Shown one piece after another: positions 35,342 to 42,483 of a stretch of 44,496 bases of DNA. The translations under genes and the position numbers were made by a program. The notes beneath the pieces are model-generated. The model worked only from the letters and a program-made list of their open reading frames with translations. It had not been told where the DNA came from and did not search any database. This stretch comes from Paenibacillus alkaliterrae. Lineage in GTDB: Bacteria > Bacillota > Bacilli > Paenibacillales > Paenibacillaceae. The stretch covers positions 1-44,496 of the forward strand of contig NZ_JAKGAP010000059.1 of NCBI RefSeq assembly GCF_021532375.1, written 5' to 3'. The stretch's first letter is position 1, and each line of letters starts with the position of its first letter.

Positions 35342-35388
35342 AAAAAAAAGAACCTCCGGCCGCATCCAACGATGCAATCAGAGGTTCT
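35342..35388 (-). terminator. Intrinsic terminator after comEB
   Basis: AGAACCTC (35349-35356) pairs with GAGGTTCT (35381-35388), an inner GCATC/GATGC extends the structure, and at least seven T follow on the minus strand (35342-35348). It lies between comEB and comEC, so comEC needs read-through or its own promoter. Confidence 0.88.
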
Positions 35389-35419
35389 TCCCCAGTAATG
35401 GCTCCATATTCACCTAATT

Positions 35420-35950
35420 TTACGAAGAGACTTCCATGTGCGCCCCGGCAGGAGGAGCAAAATGATCCAAGCAGCGGAAGGTTATCCCCTTCTGCGCCAT
35501 AAGAGCAACGACCTTCTCGCTATCCTTCGGATAACTGCGATGGTACACAATTTCAATGATGCCGCTGTTAGCAAGCATGTTCGCACAAGTCCAGCAGGGC
35601 TGATCGGTCACGTAGACGGTGGAGCCTTCGCGGTCGGCACGGTCCGTGAACAGGAGCAGGTTTTGCTCCGCATGAATCGTCCGGATGCAGCGCTGCTTCT
35701 TAAACAGCTGCTCCTTGCCGTCCATAAGCTTCATCTCGATTTCCTCCGAGATCATGCAGCCTGCCTCCAAACAATCCTGCACGCCCATCGGAGCGCCGTT
35801 ATAGGCGGTTCCCAGCAGCTTCTTCCCTTGTACGAGCACGGACCCGACATGTCTGCGCGGACAGCGCGAGCGCGTCGAGACCATATAAGCGATATCCATG
35901 AAATAAGTGTCCCAGTCCTTGCGGACCGCATCCTGCGTGTTGGTGCTCAT
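35420..35950 (-). CDS. comEB: ComEB, dCMP deaminase family
   Basis: A 176-residue zinc-dependent deaminase. Zinc and catalytic residues are H93-A-E95 (TIHAEQN) and C119-x2-C122 (QPCWTC); an extra zinc site of the dCMP deaminase type may use C60 and C65. It converts dCMP to dUMP; its place in the comE operon is conserved, although a direct role in transformation is doubtful in model organisms. Start: I choose the ATG at 35950 with GAGGAAG upstream. An ATG at 36007 would overlap the comEA stop (ATGA) but has no ribosome binding site. Confidence 0.92.
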   Translation of the reverse strand: MSTNTQDAVRKDWDTYFMDIAYMVSTRSRCPRRHVGSVLVQGKKLLGTAYNGAPMGVQDCLEAGCMISEEIEMKLMDGKEQLFKKQRCIRTIHAEQNLLLFTDRADREGSTVYVTDQPCWTCANMLANSGIIEIVYHRSYPKDSEKVVALMAQKGITFRCLDHFAPPAGAHMEVSS

Positions 35951-36003
35951 TTCTTCTACTTCCTCTCCCGTGATGAGTTCCGCTTCCTTCCATTCTCTCA
36001 CAA

Positions 36004-36531
36004 TCATGGTCGAACGACAATGCTCTCCCGTATGCCGGACAGTAATTTTTCCCCAATGCCCTTGACGCGAAGCAGATCCTCGGGAGATGCAAATTTTCCA
36101 TTTAATTCCCGGTCAGCGATGATTGCCTCCGCTTTCGCCGGACCAATTCCCTTCAATGTATCAAATTCGGCTGCCGTAGCCCGGTTAATATCGAGCCGGC
36201 TATCCTGTTCTTCCATCGCCGCCGCGGATACCGGCTCGCTTCCTTCTGCTGCCGCCTCGGTTTTTATTTCGGACGCTGCTTCCTGTACCTTCTCGCCTGT
36301 TTCCCCGGCTTGCGCCGAACCGCCGGAAGCTTCCGTCTCCGGCTCAGATTCATCCGGCTCTGCAAGAGCTTCGAGCGCAGTCTCAACTGCTCTATTAAGA
36401 GGCACCCATTCTTCAGCGGAAGGCCGCTTAGGCTCCAAGAGCGCAGCGGCCAGCAAAAGAAAGGCCGCTGCGATGCTAATAGCGGCTGTAAGGAGCATTT
36501 TATTGGATAATCCGTAAGACGGCTGTTTCAT
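36004..36531 (-). CDS. comEA: Competence DNA receptor ComEA
   Basis: A 175-residue membrane-anchored DNA-binding protein. One N-terminal transmembrane segment (about residues 11-33, MLLTAAISIAAAFLLLAAAL), an acidic Glu/Ala-rich linker (about 38-110), and a C-terminal double helix-hairpin-helix domain (LDINRATAAEFDTLKGIGPA, then FASPEDLLRVKGIGEKLLSG). The SLBB-type domain that precedes the helix-hairpin-helix in B. subtilis ComEA appears to be missing and replaced by the linker. ATG at 36531 with AGAGGAG upstream. Divergent from comER. Confidence 0.94.
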   Translation of the reverse strand: MKQPSYGLSNKMLLTAAISIAAAFLLLAAALLEPKRPSAEEWVPLNRAVETALEALAEPDESEPETEASGGSAQAGETGEKVQEAASEIKTEAAAEGSEPVSAAAMEEQDSRLDINRATAAEFDTLKGIGPAKAEAIIADRELNGKFASPEDLLRVKGIGEKLLSGIRESIVVRP

Positions 36532-36674
36532 TTTGGGACGGACTCCTCTCCAAACGGCAATTTTTTGGCAATTAGTGACATATGAAACAAGTCATCATGA
36601 ATAAGGTAAGAGAGCAGCGGAAACATATGCCTTTCGTTTTAAGAATCAACTGCAAAACCTTAGGAGGGTTCAGC

Positions 36675-37514
36675 ATGAATGTCGGATTTATCGGTACGGG
36701 CACGATGGGAAGCCTGCTCATTGAAGCTTTTATTGCATCGGGTGCACTATCGCCTTCACAAATCGCAGTCAGCAACCGCACCTTTCCAAAAGCGAAAGCT
36801 TTAGCCGACCGTTATTTGGGAATGAGAGCCGAATATACGAATGCCGGCGCCGCCTATGGCTGCGATATCCTTTTTTTGTGCGTCAAGCCTCTGGAATTCA
36901 AAAAGGTTGTCGATGATTTAAAGCCCGTCCTTAAACCGAATCAAATGATCGTTTCCATAACGAGTCCCGTGCTAATCTCGCATCTGGAAGGAGAATTAAA
37001 ATGCAAGGTCGCTAAGGTTATACCGAGCATTACAAACTATGTTTGGAGCGGTGCTTCGCTTTGCATATACGGCAAGTCGATGCAAGAGGAAGACAAAGCC
37101 CGGCTGGAAGCGTTGCTTACTCATATAAGCGAGCCGCTATGCATAGACGAAGATTATACACGCATCGTATCCGACTTATCGAGCTGCGGACCTGCTTTCA
37201 TTTCCTTTTTGCTTGAGCAGTTCGTTGAGGCTGCGGTAGAAGAGACGGGTATTGGACGCCAGGAAGCGCAGCGGGTAGCTAGCGCCATGCTGCTCGGCAC
37301 CGGGCTTCTGCTTACGGAAGGCGGACTGACGCCTGCCGAGATACAAGAAAGAGTAGCCGTTCCAGGCGGCATTACAGCCAAAGCCTTAAATTTGCTGAGA
37401 AGAGAAACGAATGGCGTATTCAACCAGCTCATCCGCACGACGCATGCGAAATTCCGTGAAGATTTGGCAAAGGTATCCGTCGCATTTATAGGCGAAGAGG
37501 TGAACGGACAATAG
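36675..37514 (+). CDS. comER: Late competence protein ComER (P5C reductase family)
   Basis: A 279-residue member of the pyrroline-5-carboxylate reductase family. N-terminal NAD(P)-binding motif GFIGTGTMG with VSNRTFPKAKALAD, then LFLCVKPLEF, and the helical dimerisation domain with SSCGPAFISFLLEQFVEAAV and VAVPGGITAKALNLL. The last is close to the proline-binding loop of true ProC but altered (PGGITAKAL against PGGTT). Its divergent position against comEA is conserved in Bacillales, hence ComER. The role is unclear; the family includes links to sporulation and biofilm. The ATG at 36675 has AGGAGGG six bases upstream; the frame above it is discarded. Confidence 0.92.
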   Translation: MNVGFIGTGTMGSLLIEAFIASGALSPSQIAVSNRTFPKAKALADRYLGMRAEYTNAGAAYGCDILFLCVKPLEFKKVVDDLKPVLKPNQMIVSITSPVLISHLEGELKCKVAKVIPSITNYVWSGASLCIYGKSMQEEDKARLEALLTHISEPLCIDEDYTRIVSDLSSCGPAFISFLLEQFVEAAVEETGIGRQEAQRVASAMLLGTGLLLTEGGLTPAEIQERVAVPGGITAKALNLLRRETNGVFNQLIRTTHAKFREDLAKVSVAFIGEEVNGQ

Positions 37515-37546
37515 CTGTTCTTCAGCTAGTGCCCGCTCACCTCTTC
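37494..37546. terminator. Hairpin between convergent comER and leuS
   Basis: GAAGAGGTGA (37494-37503) pairs with TCACCTCTTC (37537-37546), and inner CGG/CCG and TAGCT/AGCTA pairings extend the stem. The left arm lies inside the last codons of comER. There is no strong T-run on either side, so its strength is uncertain; its place between convergent genes suits a two-way terminator. Confidence 0.6.
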
Positions 37547-37554
37547 GGTTTGCG

Positions 37555-39993
37555 TTAATTGGCTACGATATTGACGAGCTTGCCCTTTACCGCGATGACT
37601 TTACGAATCGTTTTACCTTCAATAAGCTCCTGTACCTTCTCGAGCTCCTTCGCAAGGCTCTCCATTTCGGCAACGTCCATATCGGCCGCAATCGATACGC
37701 GGTCCACGATTTTTCCATTCACCTGAACGACGATCTCCACTTCTTGATCGACTGTCCACGCTTCATCGAACGCCGGAAACGATGAATACGTAAGCGAATC
37801 CTTACGCCCAAGCTTTTCCCACAGCTCTTCGGCGATATGCGGTGCAATCGGCGACAGCAATTGTACGAATTGCTCCATCGCGGCGCTTGGCAGCACATCC
37901 GTTTTGTAAGCCTCGTTAACGAAGATCATCAGTTGGCTGATAACGGTATTAAAGCGCAGCGCCTCGTAATCCTCTGTAACCTTCTTGATCGATCGATGCC
38001 AAGTGCGCTTGAAAGCGTCGCTCGTATCGCCGTTTCCGATTTTTGCGCTGAGACTGCCGTCCTCATTGATGAACAAACGCCAAACTCGGCTTAAGAACCG
38101 GTACGTTCCTTCGACGCCGTTCGTGTTCCATGGCTTCGTCGCCTCAAGCGGCCCCATGAACATTTCGTACATGCGCAGCGTATCCGCGCCGAATTCGTTG
38201 ACGATATCATCCGGGTTAATCACATTGCCGCGCGACTTCGACATTTTTTCGTTATTGTTGCCTAAAATCATACCTTGGTTTACCAGCTTATGGAACGGCT
38301 CCTTCGTGTCTACAACGCCGATATCATAAAGCACCTTGTGCCAGAAGCGTGCATACAACAGATGAAGCACCGCATGCTCGGCGCCGCCGATATATAGATC
38401 AACCGGCAACCACTGCTTTTGCTTCTCCGGCGAGCAAAGCTGCTTGTCGTTCTTAGGATCGATAAAACGAAGGTAGTACCAACAGCTGCCCGCCCATTGC
38501 GGCATCGTATTCGTCTCGCGACGTGCTTTCATGCCTGTTTCCGGATCGATGGTATTTACCCATTCCGTCACGTTCGCAAGCGGAGATTCGCCTGTCCCCG
38601 ACGGTGTAATCACATCGACGTCAGGCAGCAGCAAAGGAAGCTGATCCTCCGGAACGGTCTTCATCGTGCCGTCCTCCAGGTGAAGGATCGGAATCGGCTC
38701 TCCCCAATAACGCTGGCGGCTGAACAACCAATCGCGCAGACGGTACGTAATTTTGCCTTTTCCTTTGCCTGATGCATCCAAATGCTCGATCATTTTGGCG
38801 ATTGCATCCTCGTTTGTTAAGCTATTCAAAAAATCGGAGTTTACATGAGGTCCATCGCCTGAATAGGCTTCCTTCGTTACATCTCCGCCCTGCACGACCT
38901 CGACGATAGACAGGTCGAACTGCTTAGCAAATTCCCAGTCACGCGCGTCATGGCCAGGCACAGCCATAATGGCGCCCGTTCCATAACCGGCCAATACGTA
39001 ATCAGCGATCCAGATTGGCGTTTTCACGCCGTTCACCGGGTTAATCGCATAAGCGCCGGTGAAGACGCCCGATTTATCCTTTGCCAGATCCGTGCGTTCC
39101 AGGTCGCTCTTGCGGGCTGCTGCCTCTTGGTACGCTTCAACGGCCGCTCTTTGCTCTGCTGTCACGATTTGCGCAACCAGCTCATGCTCCGGTGCCAGTA
39201 CGCAGTAGGTTGCTCCGAACAAAGTGTCCGGACGAGTCGTGAATACGACCAGTGAATAATCGTGGCCGTCAATCTCGAACATGACTTCCGCGCCCTTTGA
39301 CTTCCCGATCCAGTTGCGCTGCATATCCTTAATGCTCTCCGACCAGTCCAGCTCCTCCAGATCATCCAAGAGACGGTCCGCGTATTCGGTAATTTTCAGA
39401 ATCCATTGGCGCATCGGCTTCCGGACGACCGGATGGCCGCCTCTCTCGCTCTTGCCGTCGATGACTTCCTCATTCGCCAGCACAGTTCCAAGAGCCGGAC
39501 ACCAATTCACCGAAACCTCGGCAACGTAAGCGAGCCCTCTCTTGTACAATTGGATAAAAATCCATTGTGTCCATTTATAATATTCCGGATCCGTTGTGCT
39601 TAACTCGCGATCCCAATCATACGAGAAGCCAAGCGACTTAATTTGTCTGCGGAAGTTATCGATATTTTTGAACGTTATGTCGCGCGGATGCTGACCTGTA
39701 TCGAGCGCATGCTGCTCCGCCGGCAAACCGAAAGCATCCCAGCCCATTGGATGCAGCACGTTATAACCCTTCATTCGTTTATAGCGGGACACGATATCGG
39801 TAGCTGTGTAGCCTTCCGGATGTCCGACATGGAGACCCGCTCCGGACGGATACGGGAACATGTCTAACGCGTAAAATTTCGGTTTGTCCGCGTCTTCCGT
39901 CGTTTGAAACGTTTTGTTCTTATCCCAGTATTGCTGCCATTTCGGCTCGACAACAAGCGGATTATAGCCGTGCAATTGCTGCTCTTGACTCAT
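37555..39993 (-). CDS. leuS: Leucyl-tRNA synthetase
   Basis: An 812-residue class I synthetase that charges tRNA(Leu). HIGH-type motif [11 protein letters not shown], the editing CP1 domain with [15 protein letters not shown] and [13 protein letters not shown], the KMSKS motif in [12 protein letters not shown], and a C-terminal anticodon-binding part ending [15 protein letters not shown]. Full length. The ATG at 39993 follows AGGAGG at ten bases; the frame above is discarded. Controlled by a T-box leader (40029-40327) with its own promoter, so transcription rises when uncharged tRNA(Leu) builds up. Confidence 0.98.
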   Translation of the reverse strand: MSQEQQLHGYNPLVVEPKWQQYWDKNKTFQTTEDADKPKFYALDMFPYPSGAGLHVGHPEGYTATDIVSRYKRMKGYNVLHPMGWDAFGLPAEQHALDTGQHPRDITFKNIDNFRRQIKSLGFSYDWDRELSTTDPEYYKWTQWIFIQLYKRGLAYVAEVSVNWCPALGTVLANEEVIDGKSERGGHPVVRKPMRQWILKITEYADRLLDDLEELDWSESIKDMQRNWIGKSKGAEVMFEIDGHDYSLVVFTTRPDTLFGATYCVLAPEHELVAQIVTAEQRAAVEAYQEAAARKSDLERTDLAKDKSGVFTGAYAINPVNGVKTPIWIADYVLAGYGTGAIMAVPGHDARDWEFAKQFDLSIVEVVQGGDVTKEAYSGDGPHVNSDFLNSLTNEDAIAKMIEHLDASGKGKGKITYRLRDWLFSRQRYWGEPIPILHLEDGTMKTVPEDQLPLLLPDVDVITPSGTGESPLANVTEWVNTIDPETGMKARRETNTMPQWAGSCWYYLRFIDPKNDKQLCSPEKQKQWLPVDLYIGGAEHAVLHLLYARFWHKVLYDIGVVDTKEPFHKLVNQGMILGNNNEKMSKSRGNVINPDDIVNEFGADTLRMYEMFMGPLEATKPWNTNGVEGTYRFLSRVWRLFINEDGSLSAKIGNGDTSDAFKRTWHRSIKKVTEDYEALRFNTVISQLMIFVNEAYKTDVLPSAAMEQFVQLLSPIAPHIAEELWEKLGRKDSLTYSSFPAFDEAWTVDQEVEIVVQVNGKIVDRVSIAADMDVAEMESLAKELEKVQELIEGKTIRKVIAVKGKLVNIVAN

Positions 39994-40028
39994 TTGTGAA
40001 TGTCCTCCTAAAAAATATATGCTGTCCT

Positions 40029-40327
40029 TCAACAAAAATAAAACCTCCCGCCCCTAGCGATTAACGCTAGGGACGAGAGGCTGTTCTCCCGTGGTACCAC
40101 CCTAGTTAGCGGCAGGCATGCTTTGCCTAACGCTCACTTGTCGCCTTTAACGCAGGCCGGACGGCACGCTTCCATATCGATGACTGGCATCGTTATATTA
40201 ATCGCACAGCTCCAAGGCGAGCTTCATTTCGCAGCAGGTCCGGCTTGCACCATGAATCGCCGGCTCTCTGAGCCTTGCTTACGAAGTTACTGTTCCTCTT
40301 CAACACTAAATATGCATAAAATGGTTA
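40029..40327 (-). ncRNA. T-box leader of leuS (tRNA-Leu sensing)
   Basis: On the minus strand: stem I with GAAGAGGAACAGTAACTTC, distal loop parts CAGAGAGCCGG and GGTGCAAGCCGG, a specifier loop GAAGCTCGCC in which CTC (40219-40221) is a Leu codon, the T-box AGGGTGGTACCACGGG (40088-40103), and a terminator whose arms are at 40044-40059 and 40065-40080 followed by TTTTATTTTTG. The T-box competes with the terminator arm, as in known T-box leaders. The specifier matches the gene. Confidence 0.96.
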
Positions 40328-40333
40328 GTTTCG

Positions 40334-40362
40334 ATTATAAAGATCAAGCGGTTCGGTGTCAA
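40334..40362 (-). promoter_or_regulatory. Sigma-A promoter of leuS
   Basis: TTGACA (40357-40362 on the minus strand), a 17-base spacer and TATAAT (40334-40339): a perfect consensus promoter just upstream of the T-box leader. Confidence 0.93.
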
Positions 40363-40499
40363 GAGACATCAGCTTCACAATAAATATAAGCAGTCCGCAG
40401 TTTACTTGCTCTCTTAGCTGCTTTGCCAAGAAATTTATAGTCTAGTCCAATACCGTAAATATACGTAAGCGATAACTACTCAGTGTTTCAAAGATTGAT

Positions 40500-40680
40500 T
40501 CTTGCTGAAGCTCGTTCGATAAGTGGGTCGAGATGGGCGCGCCCAAAGATTTGAATGCGGAAGAAGCCGCCTATTGAAAGAGTATGAGTGTGCCGAAACG
40601 GCATGTCAAAGAAATGAGAATCGAAGAAGACCTTAGGTCTCAACACCAGAACAAAAATGGGTATCGAATAAAGGGAAGTT
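40500..40680 (+). pseudogene. Remnant of a glycoside hydrolase C-terminus (GH39-like), tentative
   Basis: From 40512 one plus-strand frame reads SFDKWVEMGAPKDLNAEEAA and Y, then a TGA (40575-40577), then KSMSVPKRHVKEMRIEEDLR in the same frame. Restoring TTG for TGA gives YLKSMSVP. The pattern W-x-x-MG-x-P, Leu, Glu-Glu, YL, S-x-P is like the C-terminal end of family 39 beta-xylosidases as I remember it. No start, no catalytic domain and no ribosome binding site remain. A short decayed piece; the family name is uncertain. The region 40400-40500 before it shows nothing else that I can support. Confidence 0.35.
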
Positions 40681-40683
40681 CTA

Positions 40684-41472
40684 TCATACAGCACCGATTG
40701 ATTTAAGATAGTCGATGCTCATTTTCACGCTTTTCAGAGGATGTGGGCTAACATCCAGCTCTACGAAATAATACTTCACACCTACATCCTTGAGAATAGA
40801 AAAAATCGGCGGCCAATCAATAATGCCTCTGCCCACTTCCGTAAAGCCACCGCTTTTATCCATATCTTTAATATCGATAAGCGGACTTAGGCCTTTATAC
40901 TTAAACAGAGCTGCCCTCGGATCCAATCCCCCCTTTTTTGCCCAGTACAGATCAACCTTCAGCTTCATCAAATCGGTGCCGACACCTTCGAGCAAACGAT
41001 CAATAATGAGCCTGCCGCCTACTCGTTTATACTCATGGGCATGGGGATGATAGAGGAGCTGCAGACCGCGGCTCTTAATTTCCTTGCCAATGTTCTTTAA
41101 AGAGCTAATCACGCCTTGAATCGAGGATTCGTCTCTGAAGCTTTCCTCCGAAAAGCCTGTTACGATATACCGGACCCCAAGCTTTAGAGCATACTCGATT
41201 TGATTCTGCAGGTCATTTTCCAGATCTTCCTGACCTACGTAAGTCGAAACAACCCCTAGACCGAGACGGTTCAAAGTTTTCTTCATTTCATCAGCGGGAA
41301 TACCCCCATAGCCCCAGCTGAAGAACTCCACTAGTTTATAGCCCATTTCCGCCACTTTCTTTAACGTTCCAAATAAATCGTTCTGCATATCGTTTCGTAA
41401 CGTGTAGAGTTGCAATCCCGGAGGGTATTTGGACATATCCCACATTTCCTTGCCTAATCTAAGAAATTTCAA
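40684..41472 (-). CDS. Sugar phosphate isomerase/epimerase (TIM barrel)
   Basis: A 262-residue AP-endonuclease-2/xylose-isomerase-like barrel. Seen: GLQLYTLRNDMQNDLFGTLK, VAEMGYKLVEFFSWGYGGI, LLYHPHAHEYKR, LKVDLYWAKKGG, SPLIDIKDMDKSG and YYFVELDVSP. The Glu/Asp/His positions that bind a metal in this superfamily are present (H in YHPHAHE, D in KVDLYW, D in HIKD-like DIKD, E in FVELD). The substrate is unknown. Start: TTG at 41472 with AAAGGGGG eight bases upstream; an ATG at 41436 is a fair alternative and nearer the usual family start. It follows the 57-residue LysM gene by 20 bases, so they are probably cotranscribed. Confidence 0.88.
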   Translation of the reverse strand: MKFLRLGKEMWDMSKYPPGLQLYTLRNDMQNDLFGTLKKVAEMGYKLVEFFSWGYGGIPADEMKKTLNRLGLGVVSTYVGQEDLENDLQNQIEYALKLGVRYIVTGFSEESFRDESSIQGVISSLKNIGKEIKSRGLQLLYHPHAHEYKRVGGRLIIDRLLEGVGTDLMKLKVDLYWAKKGGLDPRAALFKYKGLSPLIDIKDMDKSGGFTEVGRGIIDWPPIFSILKDVGVKYYFVELDVSPHPLKSVKMSIDYLKSIGAV

Positions 41473-41492
41473 TTTGACAGCCCCCTTTTATT

Positions 41493-41666
41493 TCAACTGC
41501 TTCGGGTTGACATGGCGTGGGGAGGAAGTTTGACTTTCCGGTCCGTGATGTTCAGATCGGAACTCGCAATATGGGGATTAAGTGATAGGAGTTCCTCCAG
41601 TACGACATCATTTTTTCGGGAGATTTCTCTAAGAGTGTCTCCATCGTTAGCGATATAAAATCTCAA
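41493..41666 (-). CDS. Small LysM-domain protein, 57 residues
   Basis: A short frame from TTG (41666) to TGA (41493): RFYIANDGDTLREISRKNDV, then VLEELLSLNPHIASSDLNIT, then a closing VKLPPHAM. This is one LysM domain (GDTL-x-x-IS, then LLSLNPHI, then a final hydrophobic-Lys-LP), the peptidoglycan- or chitin-binding fold. There is no signal peptide or other domain. AGAGGATG lies about ten bases before the TTG, with the next gene (sugar isomerase) 20 bases after the stop. Proteins with LysM but no signal sequence are known in spore coats; here that is only a possibility. Confidence 0.75.
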   Translation of the reverse strand: MRFYIANDGDTLREISRKNDVVLEELLSLNPHIASSDLNITDRKVKLPPHAMSTRSS

Positions 41667-41789
41667 TAGCTTTCACATCCTCTCCTTTACGCTGTATTAT
41701 GTATATGTAAGAACAAGAGTACGGATGACGAAAGAAAGCAGAAGCTTGTTCAGGCCATTTTACGTTAAAGGATTACCGTTTTTTGATTT

Positions 41790-41947
41790 CGCCCACTGGA
41801 TATCGATGTCTCTCCCTTTGACAACTTCTGGTCGTTTTTCATGCTGAGGAAACGAAAGCAGACTACATTGTCAAACGAAATATTCGCAAAGAATCCCGGG
41901 AAGACTGGCTCACTCTCGCACAAGAAAAAGGCACTTTTAAAATAATC
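41790..41947 (+). pseudogene. Remnant of an IS1380-type transposase
   Basis: Two pieces in different plus-strand frames: 41796-41828 reads LDIDVSPFDNF, and 41831-41947 reads HAEETKADYIVKRNIRKESR then EDWLTLAQEKGTFK. In IS1380-family (DDE) transposases these motifs occur in this order, separated by a long stretch (LDIDVSPFDNSG...; ...YIIKRNLRKE...W). Here about a hundred or more residues between them are gone and the frame changes. No inverted repeats were found. It marks a former insertion sequence. Sequence before it (about 41740-41790) may belong to the same gene but has stops. Confidence 0.65.
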
Positions 41948-41950
41948 GCC

Positions 41951-42142
41951 TTACAGCATCCCGAACCGTTCAAGCTGCTCCATCTGGTTTGCCTTTAGCA
42001 GCACCTCGCGCTGCTTGGAGCCCATAAATCATAAGCCGGGAAATCGCGGATCCACCCAATAATGCGTCAGATAGGCAATCTCCCCCCGCGCGACCGATGC
42101 CTTCCACTGCTTCATTTCTTCCCTTTTAATGCCAAAAGCCAC
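41951..42142 (-). pseudogene. YneQ-like gene with internal deletion
   Basis: GTG at 42142 with AAAGGAGAG upstream opens AFGIKREEMKQWKASVARGE then IAYLTHYWVDPRFPGL and a TGA stop; the same frame continues FMGSKQREVLLKANQMEQLE then RFGML and TAA at 41951-41953. I recall B. subtilis YneQ as MAFGINREELAAWKKRVERG..., LTHYWIDDRFP..., and a later FDLIGEKQKEIL... ERF. So both ends are present, but about 35-40 residues between RFP and DLxG are missing, and the join creates a stop. The function of the family is unknown. Just downstream of ywbE on the same strand. Confidence 0.65.
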
Positions 42143-42154
42143 GGCTTCTCTCCT

Positions 42155-42355
42155 TTATGGCTGAGCAATGATCGTTTTAACCCGACCGACCTGGCCGTCC
42201 GCCAGCCTTACTTTAATGCCATGAGGATGCTTCGGCGAATTCGTCAAAATATCCTTCACGATGCCGCGCGTAAGCTTGCCCGACCGTTGATCCTGTTTTA
42301 GTACAATATCGACCTCAAGCCCCGCTTTAATCGCGGAGCGTTCTGTTCCATTCAT
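42155..42355 (-). CDS. ywbE: YwbE family protein
   Basis: A 66-residue protein: MNGTERSAIKAGLEVDIVLK then QDQRSGKLTRGIVKDILTNS, PKHPHGIKVRLADGQVGRVK. This matches the YwbE family (DUF2196), a small beta-barrel-like protein conserved in bacteria and archaea with no established function. Full length. ATG at 42355 with GAGGGAT about ten bases upstream. The broken YneQ-like gene follows 12 bases after its stop. Divergent from the DEAD-box helicase gene. Confidence 0.93.
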   Translation of the reverse strand: MNGTERSAIKAGLEVDIVLKQDQRSGKLTRGIVKDILTNSPKHPHGIKVRLADGQVGRVKTIIAQP

Positions 42356-42432
42356 CGTTTACCATCCCTCTGCTTCTCAAATGTTGGCTTCTAGCATAGC
42401 ATATGTATTGTAAAGATGCACATTATAGAGAC

Positions 42433-42444
42433 AACTGTTATACT
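42433..42444 (+). promoter_or_regulatory. Candidate extended -10 promoter of the helicase gene
   Basis: TGTTATACT (42436-42444) is a TATACT -10 box with an upstream TG, the extended form. No good -35 box is seen at 17 bases. About 40 bases before the ATG. Confidence 0.4.
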
Positions 42445-42483
42445 TAGCATCAAACGATGTAAACGAAATGAGGAAATTTACTA

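Noticed and set aside
35438..36517. A 359-codon plus-strand frame opposite comEB and comEA
   Set aside because: It is antisense to two well-recognised genes, is Ser/Ala/Arg-rich without domains, and has no good ribosome binding site; a shadow frame.
36532..36674. ComK-type boxes between comEA and comER
   Set aside because: Only imperfect A-runs and T-runs with wrong spacing are seen; not enough to call a ComK site.
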